A stretch of DNA of 60,000 bases from assembly GCF_001039355.2 (NCBI RefSeq), contig NW_019775136.1:253855-313854 (forward strand), given 5' to 3'. Shown here piece by piece: positions 47,660 through 59,928 of the stretch. The DNA is from Lingula anatina (Eukaryota > Brachiopoda > Lingulata > Lingulida > Lingulidae). The position numbers and the translations under genes are program-made. Within the stretch, counting starts at the first letter, position 1. Every line of letters begins with the position of its first letter. A model generated the notes under the pieces. That model was given only the letters and a program-made list of their open reading frames with translations, searched no databases and was not told where the DNA came from.

Positions 47660-48340
47660 CACTGACCAACAGAAAAACAACTTGGGTAAGAAATATGTTA
47701 TCAGAGGTCTTCCCAGTTTACCCAACATCGTGCCAGGGATGTTGCTCCATTGGAGGTACACTTCCAGAAAAAAAAACTTTATTTTGCAAATTTTAGGGTT
47801 TTGCACTTTAAGATATGATGTTGATGATAGAAATGAATTTATTTATTTATATGTATGTGATATAAAGACATATATAATACTCCAGAATTCTTTCTTTGGT
47901 TCACTTGTTAAAGTAAAGAGTTCAGCTGTATGATATTGAATAGTCCTTTAAAGTAAACATGCTGTTTGGAGCATTTTAATTGCCACACAATAACCACAAT
48001 CCATAAATATTTCAGACATTAAACATGATGGTGGTCCTGGGCCCTGGTAGTAACCTAGTGCTGTATACAGGCACCACACAAGTGAACAGTATCCATGTTC
48101 CAGGCATTCTTTTGGCCACGCCTTCCACCTCCTTGTCCTATCCCCCTGTACCAGACAGTCCATAGACCTCCCAGTGACATGGACATGGGATTTGAGGAGG
48201 AGGTATTACACACTAATTGAAGAAGTCACCGTTTAAAGACACTGAAACCTTTTTTAAAAGACATTATAGGGGCTTGACAGAAAAAAACATTGATATACTT
48301 AAGTTGAAAATGAATTTTACATTTTGAAGCCAATGTATGG
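47660..48340 (+). pseudogene. ANAPC1: Decayed APC1 fragment (copy of exons 11-13 region)
   Basis: This is homologous to 58366-59250. It keeps the 3' end of exon 11 (CAACAGAAAAACAACTTGG), then jumps by deletion into the end of exon 12 (GCCAGGGATG...CCATTGGAGG). It then carries a near-complete exon 13 copy from 48019 with a 23-base net deletion near 48157 that shifts the frame. It ends within the following intron, where it abuts the eEF1G exon copy. It cannot encode APC1. Confidence 0.9.
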
Positions 48341-48358
48341 ATGAAATTTCTGTTACAG

Positions 48359-48511
48359 TTGAGCCCAGACCTCCAGGTTGACTATGACTCGTATAGTTGG
48401 AAGAAGCTTGATTCATACAGCGAAGAGACCAAGAAAATGGTCAAGGAATATTTTGAATGTGAAGGGGAGTTCGGTGGCAAGAAAGTTTGTGATTACAAGA
48501 TCTTTAAGTAA
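48359..48511 (+). pseudogene. EEF1G: Orphan copy of the last eEF1-gamma exon
   Basis: This 153-base copy of exon 11 keeps the splice acceptor (TTACAG), the open frame and stop, and a downstream AATAAA at 48669-48674. It lacks the other ten exons. It differs from the real exon by DPDS changed to DSYS plus silent changes, consistent with relaxed constraint. It could only be expressed by splicing from upstream sequence. Confidence 0.92.
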
Positions 48512-50477
48512 ATTATCTGACACTGTGAACTGTGACTGGAAGATAATGATTTGACACACTTTTTTGCATAAGAAGGCATGAACGGTTGATTTGTTATGTA
48601 CCAACTGAACAAAAACTTGGTGTCTGTGTGTTGGAGAAGTAAGATGGGCATAAAAAATGAAATATGCAATAAATTATGAAGGCAAGCTATGTGCTTGAGA
48701 CATCTGCATTACTTATTTGTGAATTTCCTCGTACAGCAAGTGATTAAAGGCTTAAAGGACAAAGTGGTGCAGAATATTCTATGAATCCCATTCTGAGTGG
48801 GTTTACCTGTTGTGCAGCCAAGCAGGTCATAGTGGTAAATTTTATCTTCTAATATTTTGCAAATCGAGGCCATTTCTATGGCAAGTTCTATCAAGGGCCT
48901 TGAGTTCGATCTCGCAATTTCCACTGTTTGCTTAATCTTGTCATAACCACCGTACAAAAAATAATTTTAAAAATATGTAAATAAAATCAAATAAAAATAG
49001 TCACTGAAAGTATTTTTAATAGAGATAAAAAAGAGAAGACCAATTCCAGTTGAATTAAATGAAAAGGCTTAGTAATGTTTGTGTGCTGGCCTTTCAACAT
49101 GAAAGAAAAATTTTGGAAATCTAATAAAATTTTCAAACTTCAAAGATGACCTGAAATTTGAAAAAAAAAAATTAACTACAAAGGAAAAAAGTTGAGCACT
49201 TTATTTTAATTCCATTTCCAAAGTAAAATTTGAATCACAGATGTTATTGGTATTTTTGTTTCACAAAAATATTGCTCAATCATGCAATGAAATCTTTGGA
49301 GTGCAATAAACATCTAAAATTACCAGGTTCTGGTAATGAAATGGTTCACTGTCTTTACACCTTTGAAACATACATGTTGAGATACAAACATTCACAAAAA
49401 ACTTAATGACATTCACAAAAAATTAAATGGGACTTTAAAATAGTGTTGCTGGGAAAACAATACAATATGGTTAACAGTGGGTTCTTATTTAAAAAGTAAC
49501 TGATTGTGCATTTCATCCTATAAAAATATTGCTAAGTGTGTATTACATAATTATGAAATGAGTTGAAAGCACTTAACCCTATCCAACTGTATGGATAAAA
49601 GGTACAAAAATAGACTTAAATTTGACTGATGTCTAAATGTCAAAATCATTTTACCTACATATAACAGTCAAGAAAAAAATCTTTCCAATCAACAGACAAC
49701 ATTATGACCCTGAATTGTATCTGTAAATGATTAACAAACCCTTAGTTTGGACCATTTAAAAAATATTGCTTTTTTGCACACAAGATGTGTGTTGTGTAGA
49801 TAAAATACATTCCCCTTTAAATTTCAACTTCTCAAAAATAATTCTCTATAGTACAACAAAATTTACACCCAGTACCTTACTTGGTATTACCTCTTGGAGA
49901 TGATACTGAAATATCCAAATGACACTGAATACTAAAATGATAGTCCAAATAATAAGCACTGCCAGTATCTAGCAGTTTGAAGTCTCCCTGGTGATGGTTT
50001 AGCATTTTTAATAATGCTTAATTCCCTCCATCTTCAATAGGATGGATCAACATTAACTACTATCAAGACCACATAATATGAATTTCACCAAATGGTGTCT
50101 GACTTCATAAAAGAATGTAAAAGAGATTAGCAAAACAGTTTGTAATCAAAAGTCTACCTGGTAGAAGCCAAGACAAATAGAAGATGTGTAAAAGCATTAT
50201 GTTAGTGTGAAGGAGATCAATTAATCAGATATTTTAAGAAATCGAAGGTGAAACCTCTCAATGATTCTTTCCAACATTGCACTTATCGACTATTATTTTC
50301 GATTACTACACAGATGTTACCAAGGCTTTTGAGTGAAAGTTTTTAAGCACCAGAGGCAACACTGATTTAGTACCAAGTGAAATTTCATAGAATGATAAAG
50401 GAGAATTCTTCAGTGGTTTAAAGTAGTAAATTTTCAATCCACCCTATATATTTTGAACTGACTTTGGACTTTTCCCT
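48512..50477. other. Duplicated 3' region between orphan eEF1G exon and ADPGK copy B
   Basis: Paralogous to 40970-42897 with scattered substitutions and short indels. It probably contains the ADPGK copy B 3' UTR on the minus strand. No independent coding exon. Confidence 0.6.
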
Positions 50478-53140
50478 CTAAATCTGCACTGCAAGCCCTG
50501 CTGAAGAAACATTATCCCCACCTCCAGCAGTTTGAAACACTTGGGTGCAGACAAGAACCGGAGCAACACAAAACTCGTAGTTGCCCTCTTTCCAACATGA
50601 CACTGGCCGATTATTCTCAAATGAAATCCTTCTGCTTCCGTGTGCCTGACTAGCAGCAAAAGATTCATCAATAATTAACCTTGCTTTTTCCAAATGAATA
50701 AAGTTGGACCCGCAGACATGGCGATTTGCTGTTAACGAGGCCTTAGCAGCAGCAGACATGGTGTTCTTCCATGGCGAGCCAGAGGTGGTTATAATTGCTT
50801 GGTAAGCCAAGGTGTGAACATGGAGTCTTGTCAGTTTTCTCCTATTATTTTTTTCTGATGTTTGACCGAGAATTTTATACACTGCTCTCATCTGATCAAG
50901 CACATGAGCAATCCTGGGATAGGCATCTGATATTAATGTCGCAGTACCATTCATTAAAGCACTGTATAAATTGGGCAGTTCCTGCTCATTCATCCCCAGT
51001 GAGTCTGAGTATGGGATAACATGCTCTACCAAATCTTGCAAAAGTGCTTCTTCACTGAATGAGGCCATTTCAAAATGAATCATGGTCTTCTTTGAAGTAG
51101 AAGCTAAAACTTCTCCAAGCTTTTGTAGGCGTTCTTTGCGGACACCTAAAAGAAAAAGATGTGTCTCATACCCTTGGAAAAATATAAGATAAAAACCAAA
51201 ATATATTTTACATCTACCACAGTAAATATCCCTAGCATCGCATCTGTTGCTGTTAGGACACCCTTAAAATCTGTGAAGTGCTTTACTAAATGTGAAGATC
51301 AGATATGCTAAATAAATTTGTATTTAACCCATGTAATATGGTGATAGGAGTGAGTATGCCATCTCACTTCATAACTTTAATAAATTGACCACAAAAAAAT
51401 TAAATCACCCCTCATCCAAAAGCTATGTAGGTGTTAATTCTTAAATAGTTTTGTTAATTGTTATGCAAATGCTGTTTTGTGAGTGCTTTCAACCCCTTGT
51501 TTAGAAGTCATCTACCTGGCTTGAAAGGAAAACTATCCATCATCTGCAGACCTCCAACAACAAGTAGTTGGGGAGAGAAAGAAGCTGCTGCTTGGCTGAA
51601 CAGTTCAAGGGAGTCAATGTATGGATTAAACTGGTCACTGTGAATAAAAAATCTAAAGAAAAAAATAAAAAGGTAAAAATTTATTATTGCTGCCTTAAAT
51701 GCAAAATTCATATTCCATGCATTATCATCATATGACAAATCTCTGTAAATATGAGGGCATATTAAAAGTAATTGCAGTAACTTAATTACACAAGAAATAT
51801 AAACTTTGTAGGGAGAAAATACTTGAAAAATAAAAGCCCTTCCATTCGTTTTATATGTATATTTCAACACACCTGTTGGCCCTTGGAGATTTGAAGTTAC
51901 CCCAAGATGTCCCTGTAGCATATTCTAAGGCTATGTGAATGTCCTCATCGTCTATTGTGTCTCCAGCAACTAAAAAGCAAAAACATAAAAAAGCATGCCA
52001 ATTAATTCTATTTCATTCAAAAAAGGATCCATCCAGCAAGCATGGACCTAATTATATATATATATATATATATATACACAGTATAAACTGTTAAACATGT
52101 ATAATTTTGAAAAAAATTACACAACAAACTTATGCTACAACTGTAGATAAAAACAAAAATTATAAAGCAACATGAGATGGCCATTTTGAGACATTCATAA
52201 AAAAAAAAAATCTATATTGCACTTAAAGCCTGTTTGCTGAAAACTGACTTTTAATATTTGATCCCAATAGGCCAGCAAGATGGGGAGAAACTTTGGCTCC
52301 AAGCATCACTTCACATCCCTCTTTCGCAAACCTCTGGGCCATCACTGGAGCATTTCCACCAACTGCCCACCTAGTGAAGGAATGCCGCCTTGCCTCATTT
52401 ACAATGGATTCAAATAGAGTCCTGTTTTCAATATATCTCCTGGAGTTAAAAAAAATAAAGAATAAGGTAATGAATATATTTCATCTTACTTAAATAAATT
52501 ATTTAGAATCATACAAGCTTGTGAAGATGTTTATATTTGACAAAGAATAATAAAATATACATTTGTACACAGTACTTTCTTTTTAAAACCCCATATGGCA
52601 TATGTTTTTGTAGTACTTTGTCAAAAAAGAATTAAGACTAACATGCCCTTGCAAATGTTAAATATGAAAATTACAACTTTATGATCAAACCAATTCAAAA
52701 ATATGTCTGCATACGATGGTAACTTGATAAACTGTATTTTGGGCAGCTCTATTTATTTTGTAAACAATCAATGTGCTCCGTCCTTTTATGGTTACTTACT
52801 CTCCAGCAGCTCCGTGTCTAAAAAAGTACGAAAAAACTTTCCCTAGCTCATCTTGGTCCCTTATCACACTGTAATGCTCAGGTATATCTGGTGGAATGAA
52901 ACCTAAGTTATGGAAAATATCAGTTGCATTAACAAATCCGTCCACACAGGCGCCAAATCCAACTGCAACTCTAGTCCGTGTTTCAAAGCCAACTTTTTTC
53001 TCTGCGCGAAGCAATCCTCTCAACACAGAGTCTAAGCGATCGTTGAGGATTTTATCATTGTAGCTTCGGTGCAGATACGCTACTAATGCCACAAAAATTG
53101 AAAGGGAAACAACACCACCGGCCTTCGTCAACAACGACAT
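50478..53140 (-). CDS. ADPGK: ADP-dependent glucokinase, copy B (477 aa, five exons)
   Basis: Exons, minus strand: 53140-52800, 52439-52249, 51969-51873, 51652-51516 and 51145-50478. Exon lengths are identical to copy A (341, 191, 97, 137, 668), and all frames are intact. It starts MSLLTKAGGVVSLSIFV, a hydrophobic ER signal or anchor. It keeps GGNAPVMAQRFA, LGMNEQEL and the catalytic GGGD. Differences from copy A include K5T, I13L, a Ser-to-Gly change in the KKVSFETR segment, GTIDN changed to DTIDD, RFC to RFF, and a Ser-to-Gly change in the last exon. The last exon is nearly identical between copies. It is head-to-head with APC1, the presumed ancestral arrangement. Confidence 0.95.
52048..52078. 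repeat. AT microsatellite in ADPGK copy B intron 2
   Basis: An AT tract followed by ACACAG. It is absent from the matching place in copy A, so it expanded after the duplication. Confidence 0.85.
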
Positions 53141-53463
53141 CGCTCTTTGTCTTGGGGATAATCTTAAGAGACTAAGCCCACCCTAGACCCTGACTACGTT
53201 GTGCCTTGCTTTGTTGTGATTATTAATTTGGGTCAAGCATAGATACGGAGCAAATACCATTTGGAACAGGTGCTTGAATTTCCACTCTATTTCAATGTAC
53301 ATATTTTCTTTTAAATTGTTATGAAATAATTAATATAATTATCTTAATAAATATTTTGCTTTATTATACCTATATATTTTTATAAAGAAGGTAATTGGTC
53401 TTCAGTCCGTGGTGCGGCGCGAAGGATTGAATTTTGCCTTGTATTTGTCGTTCACCAAATGAA
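53141..53463. promoter_or_regulatory. Divergent promoter of ADPGK copy B and APC1, with APC1 leader exon
   Basis: The block GTCCGTGGTGCGGCGCGAAG near 53407-53431 is the most GC-rich sequence here and is conserved in the left duplicate. A leader exon of APC1 probably ends at 53463 with AATGAA before GTAAGTA, since both the exon end and the donor are preserved in both copies. Start sites are not directly visible. Confidence 0.55.
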
Positions 53464-53943
53464 GTAAGTACAGCACTTTCAGCGTTAACAAGCAGATGCT
53501 GAATCTTCTTACACTACTGCTTTAAGAATCCACACAGCATCATATAGGTAATAGGCACTTGTTGCTTGCACATTAACTGTATAATTAAGAAGCACGCCAC
53601 CGTTCCACCATGACCGCGTTAACCGAAGCCCTTTAGAATCAGATAGGGACAGATGATATCCCTTGCTAAATTGCACTTTTCCGATGTTCACCACCAAAAC
53701 GACCTGTTTGAACGAGATGGAAGTTTCACGTAATACATTATAACGCCAAAATAAAAAAAAAAACAAACACAATTTTTAAAGAGCAGAGACACTGATCAAA
53801 GTGAAAACTGAAAACCATGTTTTTTTTTTTTTGGGGGGGGGGGGTAGATATGTACTAGTAGATATCAAAAGCTTATTTATCTTTTGAATTTAAAAAGTGG
53901 TCTATTTGATTTTATTTATATGTGTATTTTAATTTGTTTCTAG
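53464..53943 (+). other. Probable APC1 intron 1
   Basis: Sequence between the leader exon donor at 53464 and the acceptor at 53942-53943. Homology with the left duplicate stops near 53541. It contains a T/G homopolymer pair at about 53820-53843. No coding exon. Confidence 0.55.
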
Positions 53944-53988
53944 GTGTTTAATGGTACTTTCAAACTAAGCACACTGGATCTCCAGGAT

Positions 53989-56900
53989 ATGATTGGTGCC
54001 TACCAAGCCCAAGAATTTGAACCATATGGGAGGGGGCATGTGGCAGCTCATCCAGGGAAAGTACAGCTGCAGATTAAGAAGTCGTCAACACTGGAACATG
54101 GAATACCGCTAGTGAAAGCAATAAAGGATATTTCCTTACACGAAAACTCAAAAGTAAGCATGTGTGGTATTTATGTCTGAGATAACACACTTATTCCTAA
54201 ATATGTCTGAGCAAAGTTTTATCAAAATGCTCGGCATGAAGCTTTTTTTACATGTATTGTACTATAACTGAAAAAATAATTACATTCTCGGCCTATTCAG
54301 TTTTGACACAAATGTAGTGCTGCAAAGGAAGCAGATCTTAACATGAAATGATGTTAGTCTTTATCTTTTGACATGTATTTTTGATTTTTCCTTGTCGTAG
54401 AAGGAGCACTGGCACAAGAGGAAAAATGTGACAAACAATTGTATTGAGGAACTCTACATCAAGGAAAGCACTGTCGTGTGGAGCAGGGGAGGGAATGAGG
54501 AAAGCAGAAAGGTTATTAAAACTGTCACTGTCGACTCAGCAGTACAGCAGGTAAATGATACCCTTTAGTTTTGGTTTAGGAGTTTTAACTTTTAGTTGAC
54601 TAAGTTTAAGCTTCAAACTATTAGGAAAAGATGTAATTTGAAAAACATTTTTGATAAAAGATTGCAAATTACTCCTACAGGAGGATTCTTGAATCTGGAA
54701 AAAGGACGATTTTGTCATTTGGATATATGTTATGACGTGCAAATATTTAGAAATGGTTTGAACTACTTTACTGTACTTATTTTACTTATTTGTCTGTATA
54801 ATTATTTTCAGGCCTTGTGGTGCACATTTACTTTACCTGACAGTCTGAGTGATGTGGAACAGAAAAGTAATACCTTAGATATGATAGGTTTGTATTTCAA
54901 ATGTTACTCGATACATTTAGTTCATTTTAAAGTACTTATAACTTCTTAACATGTGCAATATATGCATTTTCTAAATGAAGAACCGTGTCATAAAAATTAA
55001 ACTTTTCTTTTAAAATTAAAATTATAATTTGCACTGACAAATCTTTTCTTTTCAGTACTCATGTTCTGAAGGTTTTTGTGAGAGTTACAATGAAAAAGCA
55101 GTTTGTTTTTAATTGCAATTTTGCTGGAACAGAAATTATTTTGTAAGATGTTTTTATTTTGCCACTAGGTCACAAAGAACATGGTATATGTATTGTGGAG
55201 TCTGGGTGTGTGAATGTATTCACTGACGAGGGAAAAGATTACATTTCCACATTGCCATTCCAGGTAAAATGCCTTGTTATACTTATATTATAAATATTAA
55301 TTGATAATGAACAAACTCCATAGATGAAAGTTTCCAGGATTATGCCTGATTTCAGGATTTTCAGTCTTCCTTTTTGATCATATTTTTCATATGGTCTTCA
55401 AGCAATGAGAAAATGCAAGCTATGTTTTCAGAATTTTCAATTTTTACAACTTTCATCCATGAAACTCAGGTATGAACAGAATTTTTTATCTATAGCTTGA
55501 AAATTAAAATGATACTTTACCAGTTAATAATTTCCCTAAATCAGTCAGGAAATTGGGCTGGGATAGATGTGACAATCTATTGCTCCTCTGGTGTGCTCAT
55601 CACAACTGATGTCTAGTTTCTATATATTGATGTTTGTGATAGGTATCTGGAGCCTGGGTTATAAAGAATGGATTGATGTTTGAGAGAACTGTGACACACA
55701 GAGAGATGGCAAATTCTAAAAGGTAATATATATGAACAATAATTTTTATAAATATCATTGGGATTGGTATTTTAATCAGTTTGAATAGTCTTGCAGTTGT
55801 CATATATGTTTTTTTTTTTATATATATAAATGATCTTAAACATTTGCTTTTGAATAATGTATCCTAGATTAATACTAGTCTTGTAATCTACAAATTTTGT
55901 AAAAAAAATTCATTTAGTTTGATTCTTTGGGGTATTTTCATGCATTTAAGTACAGATACATTGTTCTGTTTGTATGGTCTAGGGTGACCCCACTCCCTGT
56001 CCTCTTCACTATGCTCCACCCACTGGATGAGCTGGCACCTGTCATTAGCAAGTCTACAGGTGATACAGAGAGAATATAGCTCAGACAAATATATGTCATA
56101 TTTTTGATTGAGTAGGGATATGATTTCATTGCCATATTTGATCTAATTTAATATTGTTTTGTTGGGATTAATTTATGCAAAAAATCCCCTTTACGCAACA
56201 AGAGTCATTTTTTTCTTCAATTCACTGGTGCTTATGAATATGTTGTGTTAATAAAGAAAAGCTAAAAGTTGGTTATATATATATATTTTTTTTTAACTTA
56301 GATTTGCCAAAAAAAAAAAAACCTTTGTGCTGTAACAGCTACAGTTTTAAATTACTGTATATGAATGATGAAACCTACAATTTTTAGGTCTCCTCTATCA
56401 GTGTACCCCAAACCTTCATAGTCCCATTCACAACAAGAAAGAAGGCAACAAAGAATATTGATTGTTCTAGATTTGGCCAAAGAAGGGCACTTTTATTATA
56501 TAACCCCACTACCCTAATCATTTTAACAATTTTAACAATATAACACATTGTTGCCAGTATTGAATGTTATGGCCTTATGGATAAAAAATATATCAAATAT
56601 TCAATAAGACTCATCATCCTAAAAATTATATATTTTCCTAGGTGGCATGAATGCATCAAAGGTCCAGTTTGTGACCAGCCACAGCCATCAGATAGTGTTC
56701 ACCAGTGAGGACCCCTCACTTGCTGTGCTGTATGACACAGTACATGGGGTGCACTCTATATGGAAGATAAGAAGGGCAAAGTTAGAGGTAAGGGTAAATC
56801 AAGATTTATGATTTATTTTTATGACACTGAATTTGTTTAAGCCATGGGTTATTTCTAAGACTTAGAACTTTTGAATTAAGTCTATTTATCATCTGTGATT

Positions 56901-59900
56901 CATCCAGATCATCAAATTTTACTTGTCTTTGACATAATTTAGAAAAGTAAATGGGGTTATTTGTTCCCTTATTTTCATAGTCTATGATCTTCACAATTGT
57001 ATCTGAGATGAAAAAAAATCGAAGCATACAAAGTAAAATTTTTTGCTTGCATTAAATAATGAGCTGCCTGGCTATTGTTTAGGTGAGTTATATTTTAAGG
57101 CATCAGTACTATTATTACCCAGGAAGGGTTTTCAGCCTCTGGGATGGACTTGATGGGCAGTCTTCCTGTCCAGTCTGCTGCCACAACACCACTGCCAGGA
57201 CACAGTCATTCCAGCAGCAGTAGCTCCCTGTCCAGAGTGACCTTCTCCAGCCTGTCGCCATCTTCCAGCATGTCACCATTCAGAAGTCACCCCAGCCGAG
57301 TCAACTCTCCTGCTTCACGCTCTATCAGTAGTCCATCTCTCACACAATCAGCATCACTCAAGTAAGCATTTATTATAAACATTTGATTGGGTTTTCTTAG
57401 ATATTCTTTTATAGTTTTAGACAACTGCCTTCTCTTGAATTTTTTTTTTTTTTTTTTTTTTGTAGAAGCTTCAGCTACAATTTGTATGTGTAATTCAGGA
57501 AAGCACTAAGTTTAATTGTTGTCTTTACTCTGTAATGTCTCTATTTATATGTTTAATGCATTAAGTAGAGAACGTCCTCCAAACTAGTATCCAAAGGTAG
57601 AATTTCCTGCACACAAAGAATTTAGAGCACTGATGTGAAAAAAGAATTCATCTTATCAAAACGCTTTTTTTTTTTTTTAAATGCTAATTTAATTCCTAAC
57701 CTAAATCCAACACTACAACAAACGTGTCCCATTTCAGTCAAATGCAGTCCCCGTCTGTGGCATCAAACAGTCTCTATAGGTTCCAGACTCCATCTCCTGG
57801 AGTGCGGTCCCCAGCGTGTCTGTCTCGTACCCCAGTGACTCACAACACCACTCTCTGGAATGACACCTGTGCCGAGGCGGGGGAGCCCCTGACGCCTGAT
57901 GTGTGTCTGGAACAAGTGTGGACGGATCTCGGCATCACTGGAGGGTAGGCACAGTGTTTGTGATTCTGTTGATAATGCTTGAATTGAGTGGAACTTAAAT
58001 CGAATATTAAGAGGTTTACAAATTCAGACAATAACAGGCATATATAAAACTAATCGTTATGATGATTTTATTTTTTAACATATACTTAAAGGGATCAAAA
58101 CAACTCTTCATTTTGGCAAGAGAAGTGCCATTAAATGGCAGTTTGGTTATAAAATGGAATTTATTATATTTCTTTGTGTTGTTTAAAATGTATTTATTGT
58201 GGAATTTTGAATCTCATGTGGAGAGTTAAATTTAGCAGTGCATGACATTGATTCCATTTTAATAGTGTTTTATATCATTTAGTCGCAGGCACAGTGGCCG
58301 TGCAAGTAAAGTCTTCATTACCACTGACTTGCGTGAACAGCAGTATTTGTGCTACTTAATACCAACAGAAAAACAACTTAGGTAAGAAATCTGTTATCAA
58401 AGGTCTTCCCAGTTTACCCTTAATATATATTAAGTGAAATAATAAACAGGCACTTATAGGCAGGCTCGCATGAGGGACAGACAAAAATATCTGCAGCAGT
58501 TAAAAAGAAGTATAAAGGTCAGAAGTGTAATTGGTTAAATTCTGCTTTTACTTTCAGGTGTTTGAAATTTGAAGAGAGCAATGACAGAAGTCAGTTGATA
58601 TTTGGAACAGCACTGACCATTCCTGCCAGGGATGCTGGTCCATTGGAGGTAGGCTTCCAGAAAAAAGTATTCATTTTGCACATTTTTAGGGTTTTGCACT
58701 TTAAGATATGATGTAAATGATAGAAATGAACTTATTTTATTTTTATGTATGTGATATAAAGACATTTGTAATACTCCAGAATTTTTTTTTTTTTGGTTGT
58801 TAAAGTAAAGAATTTGGCCTTTTGATATTGAATAGTCCTTTAAAGAAAACATGGTGTTTGGATCATTTTAATTGCCACACAATAACAACAATCCATATAT
58901 ATTTCAGACATTAAACATGATGGTGGTCCTGGACCCTGGCAGCAACCTAGTGCTGTATACAGGCACCACACAAGTGAACAGTATCCATGTTCCTGGCATT
59001 CCCTTGGCCACGCCTTCCACTTCCTTGTCCTATCCCCCTGTACCAGACAGCCCGGCGCGGGGACCTTTTTCCTCCAGTAGACCTCCCAGTGCCATGGACA
59101 CAGGATTTGAGGAGGAGGTATTACACACTAATTGAAGAAGTCACTACTTAAAGATGATGAAAGCCTTTTTGAAGACATTATAGGTGCTTGACAGAAAAAT
59201 ATATTGATATATACATAAGTTGAAATTGAATTTTACATTTTGAAGCCAATGATATTATGGAATTTTGTGATTGTAGGTGTTAGATTGGAGAATGAAAAAG
59301 ATGCATGGATAAAAAATATGGATAAACGTTAAATTTATTGTTTATTAGTCTGTGAGGGTTTATTATTATTTGCAGCATTTCATTTTCACTAATATGAGTG
59401 CCCCACATAAAATGTTAGATTGAAGTGGATATTTATCAACTTGTCATACTTTTTTCATTAATATTTAAAGGTAAATCTGCTATCACCAGTGCCAACTGAG
59501 TTCAATGAATCGAGTCAGCTTCTAGATGGTTCCTTGGCTGAAGAGTTGTCTTCCTGGCAGTTTCCTAGTATTATAGCAGGGATAAAGGATCCTGTAGAGA
59601 ATCAGTTCACTGTGGTATGAGGGCCGTTTTGGTGGATAATTGGGTGTTAATACATAAGTCTTTAATGAATAATAGGCTTCTAGACTGTTGTTAATTAATT
59701 TTGTTTTTTTATACAGGTTGACTATTGTAAGATTTATTTATGTAGAGTTAAATATGATCTGAATCTTGCTGTAAGGGTAATAGAATCAACACTTGTTATC
59801 AGTTATCTGATGAAATATTGGATATGAAGTTGGAGAAGTTATTTAACAATTGTATTGTCTTTTACAGGAACTTGCTAATGGCCAGCTATTTCATACTGGA

Positions 59901-59928
59901 CTACCAGATCTTGCTGAATCCCCTTTAG
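53989..59928 (+). CDS. ANAPC1: Anaphase-promoting complex subunit 1, 5' part (about 613 codons, runs off the window)
   Basis: Coding exons: 53989-54153 (exon from 53944), 54401-54550, 54812-54887, 55169-55263, 55643-55722, 55983-56059, 56642-56787, 57123-57361, 57738-57944, 58283-58381, 58558-58648, 58908-59117, 59471-59614 and 59868-59928, all in phase. The start MIGAYQAQEFEPYGRGH aligns with the human N-terminal MIAARDLQEFVPFGRDH. Further landmarks are TVTVDSAVQQALWC, KDYISTLPFQV, LFTMLHPLDELAPV and LNMMVVLDPGSNLVLYTG. Exon 9 (57123-57361) is a Ser/Pro-rich insertion matching the phosphorylated loop of human APC1. APC1 is the large scaffold of the anaphase-promoting ubiquitin ligase. This N-terminal third is the beta-propeller-like region. 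The rest (human total about 1944 aa) lies beyond 60000. Confidence 0.96.

Larger units (their letters stand above)
40811..48340. repeat. Tandem segmental duplication, left copy (partly deleted)
   Basis: This copy runs from the end of eEF1G intron 10 through ADPGK copy A, then a gap with unrelated DNA (about 45976-47659), then the surviving APC1 fragment. It is homologous to about 48345-59250. Homology of the ADPGK part ends near 45975 (paired with 53541) and resumes at about 47660 (paired with 58366). Nearly 4.8 kb of APC1 5' sequence is missing, with about 1.7 kb of unrelated sequence in its place. Confidence 0.9.
48345..59250. repeat. Tandem segmental duplication, right copy (complete unit)
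   Basis: A unit of about 10.9 kb: the end of eEF1G intron 10 with exon 11, ADPGK copy B, and APC1 from its promoter to the intron after exon 13. The junction near 48340 joins APC1 intron sequence to eEF1G intron sequence, which marks the tandem duplication breakpoint. Confidence 0.88.

Noticed and set aside
53944-53988. APC1 start at the exon boundary (GTG...) before the ATG at 53989
   Set aside because: There is no ATG in frame upstream. The ATG at 53989 aligns with the conserved N-terminal segment, so the first part of the exon is treated as leader.
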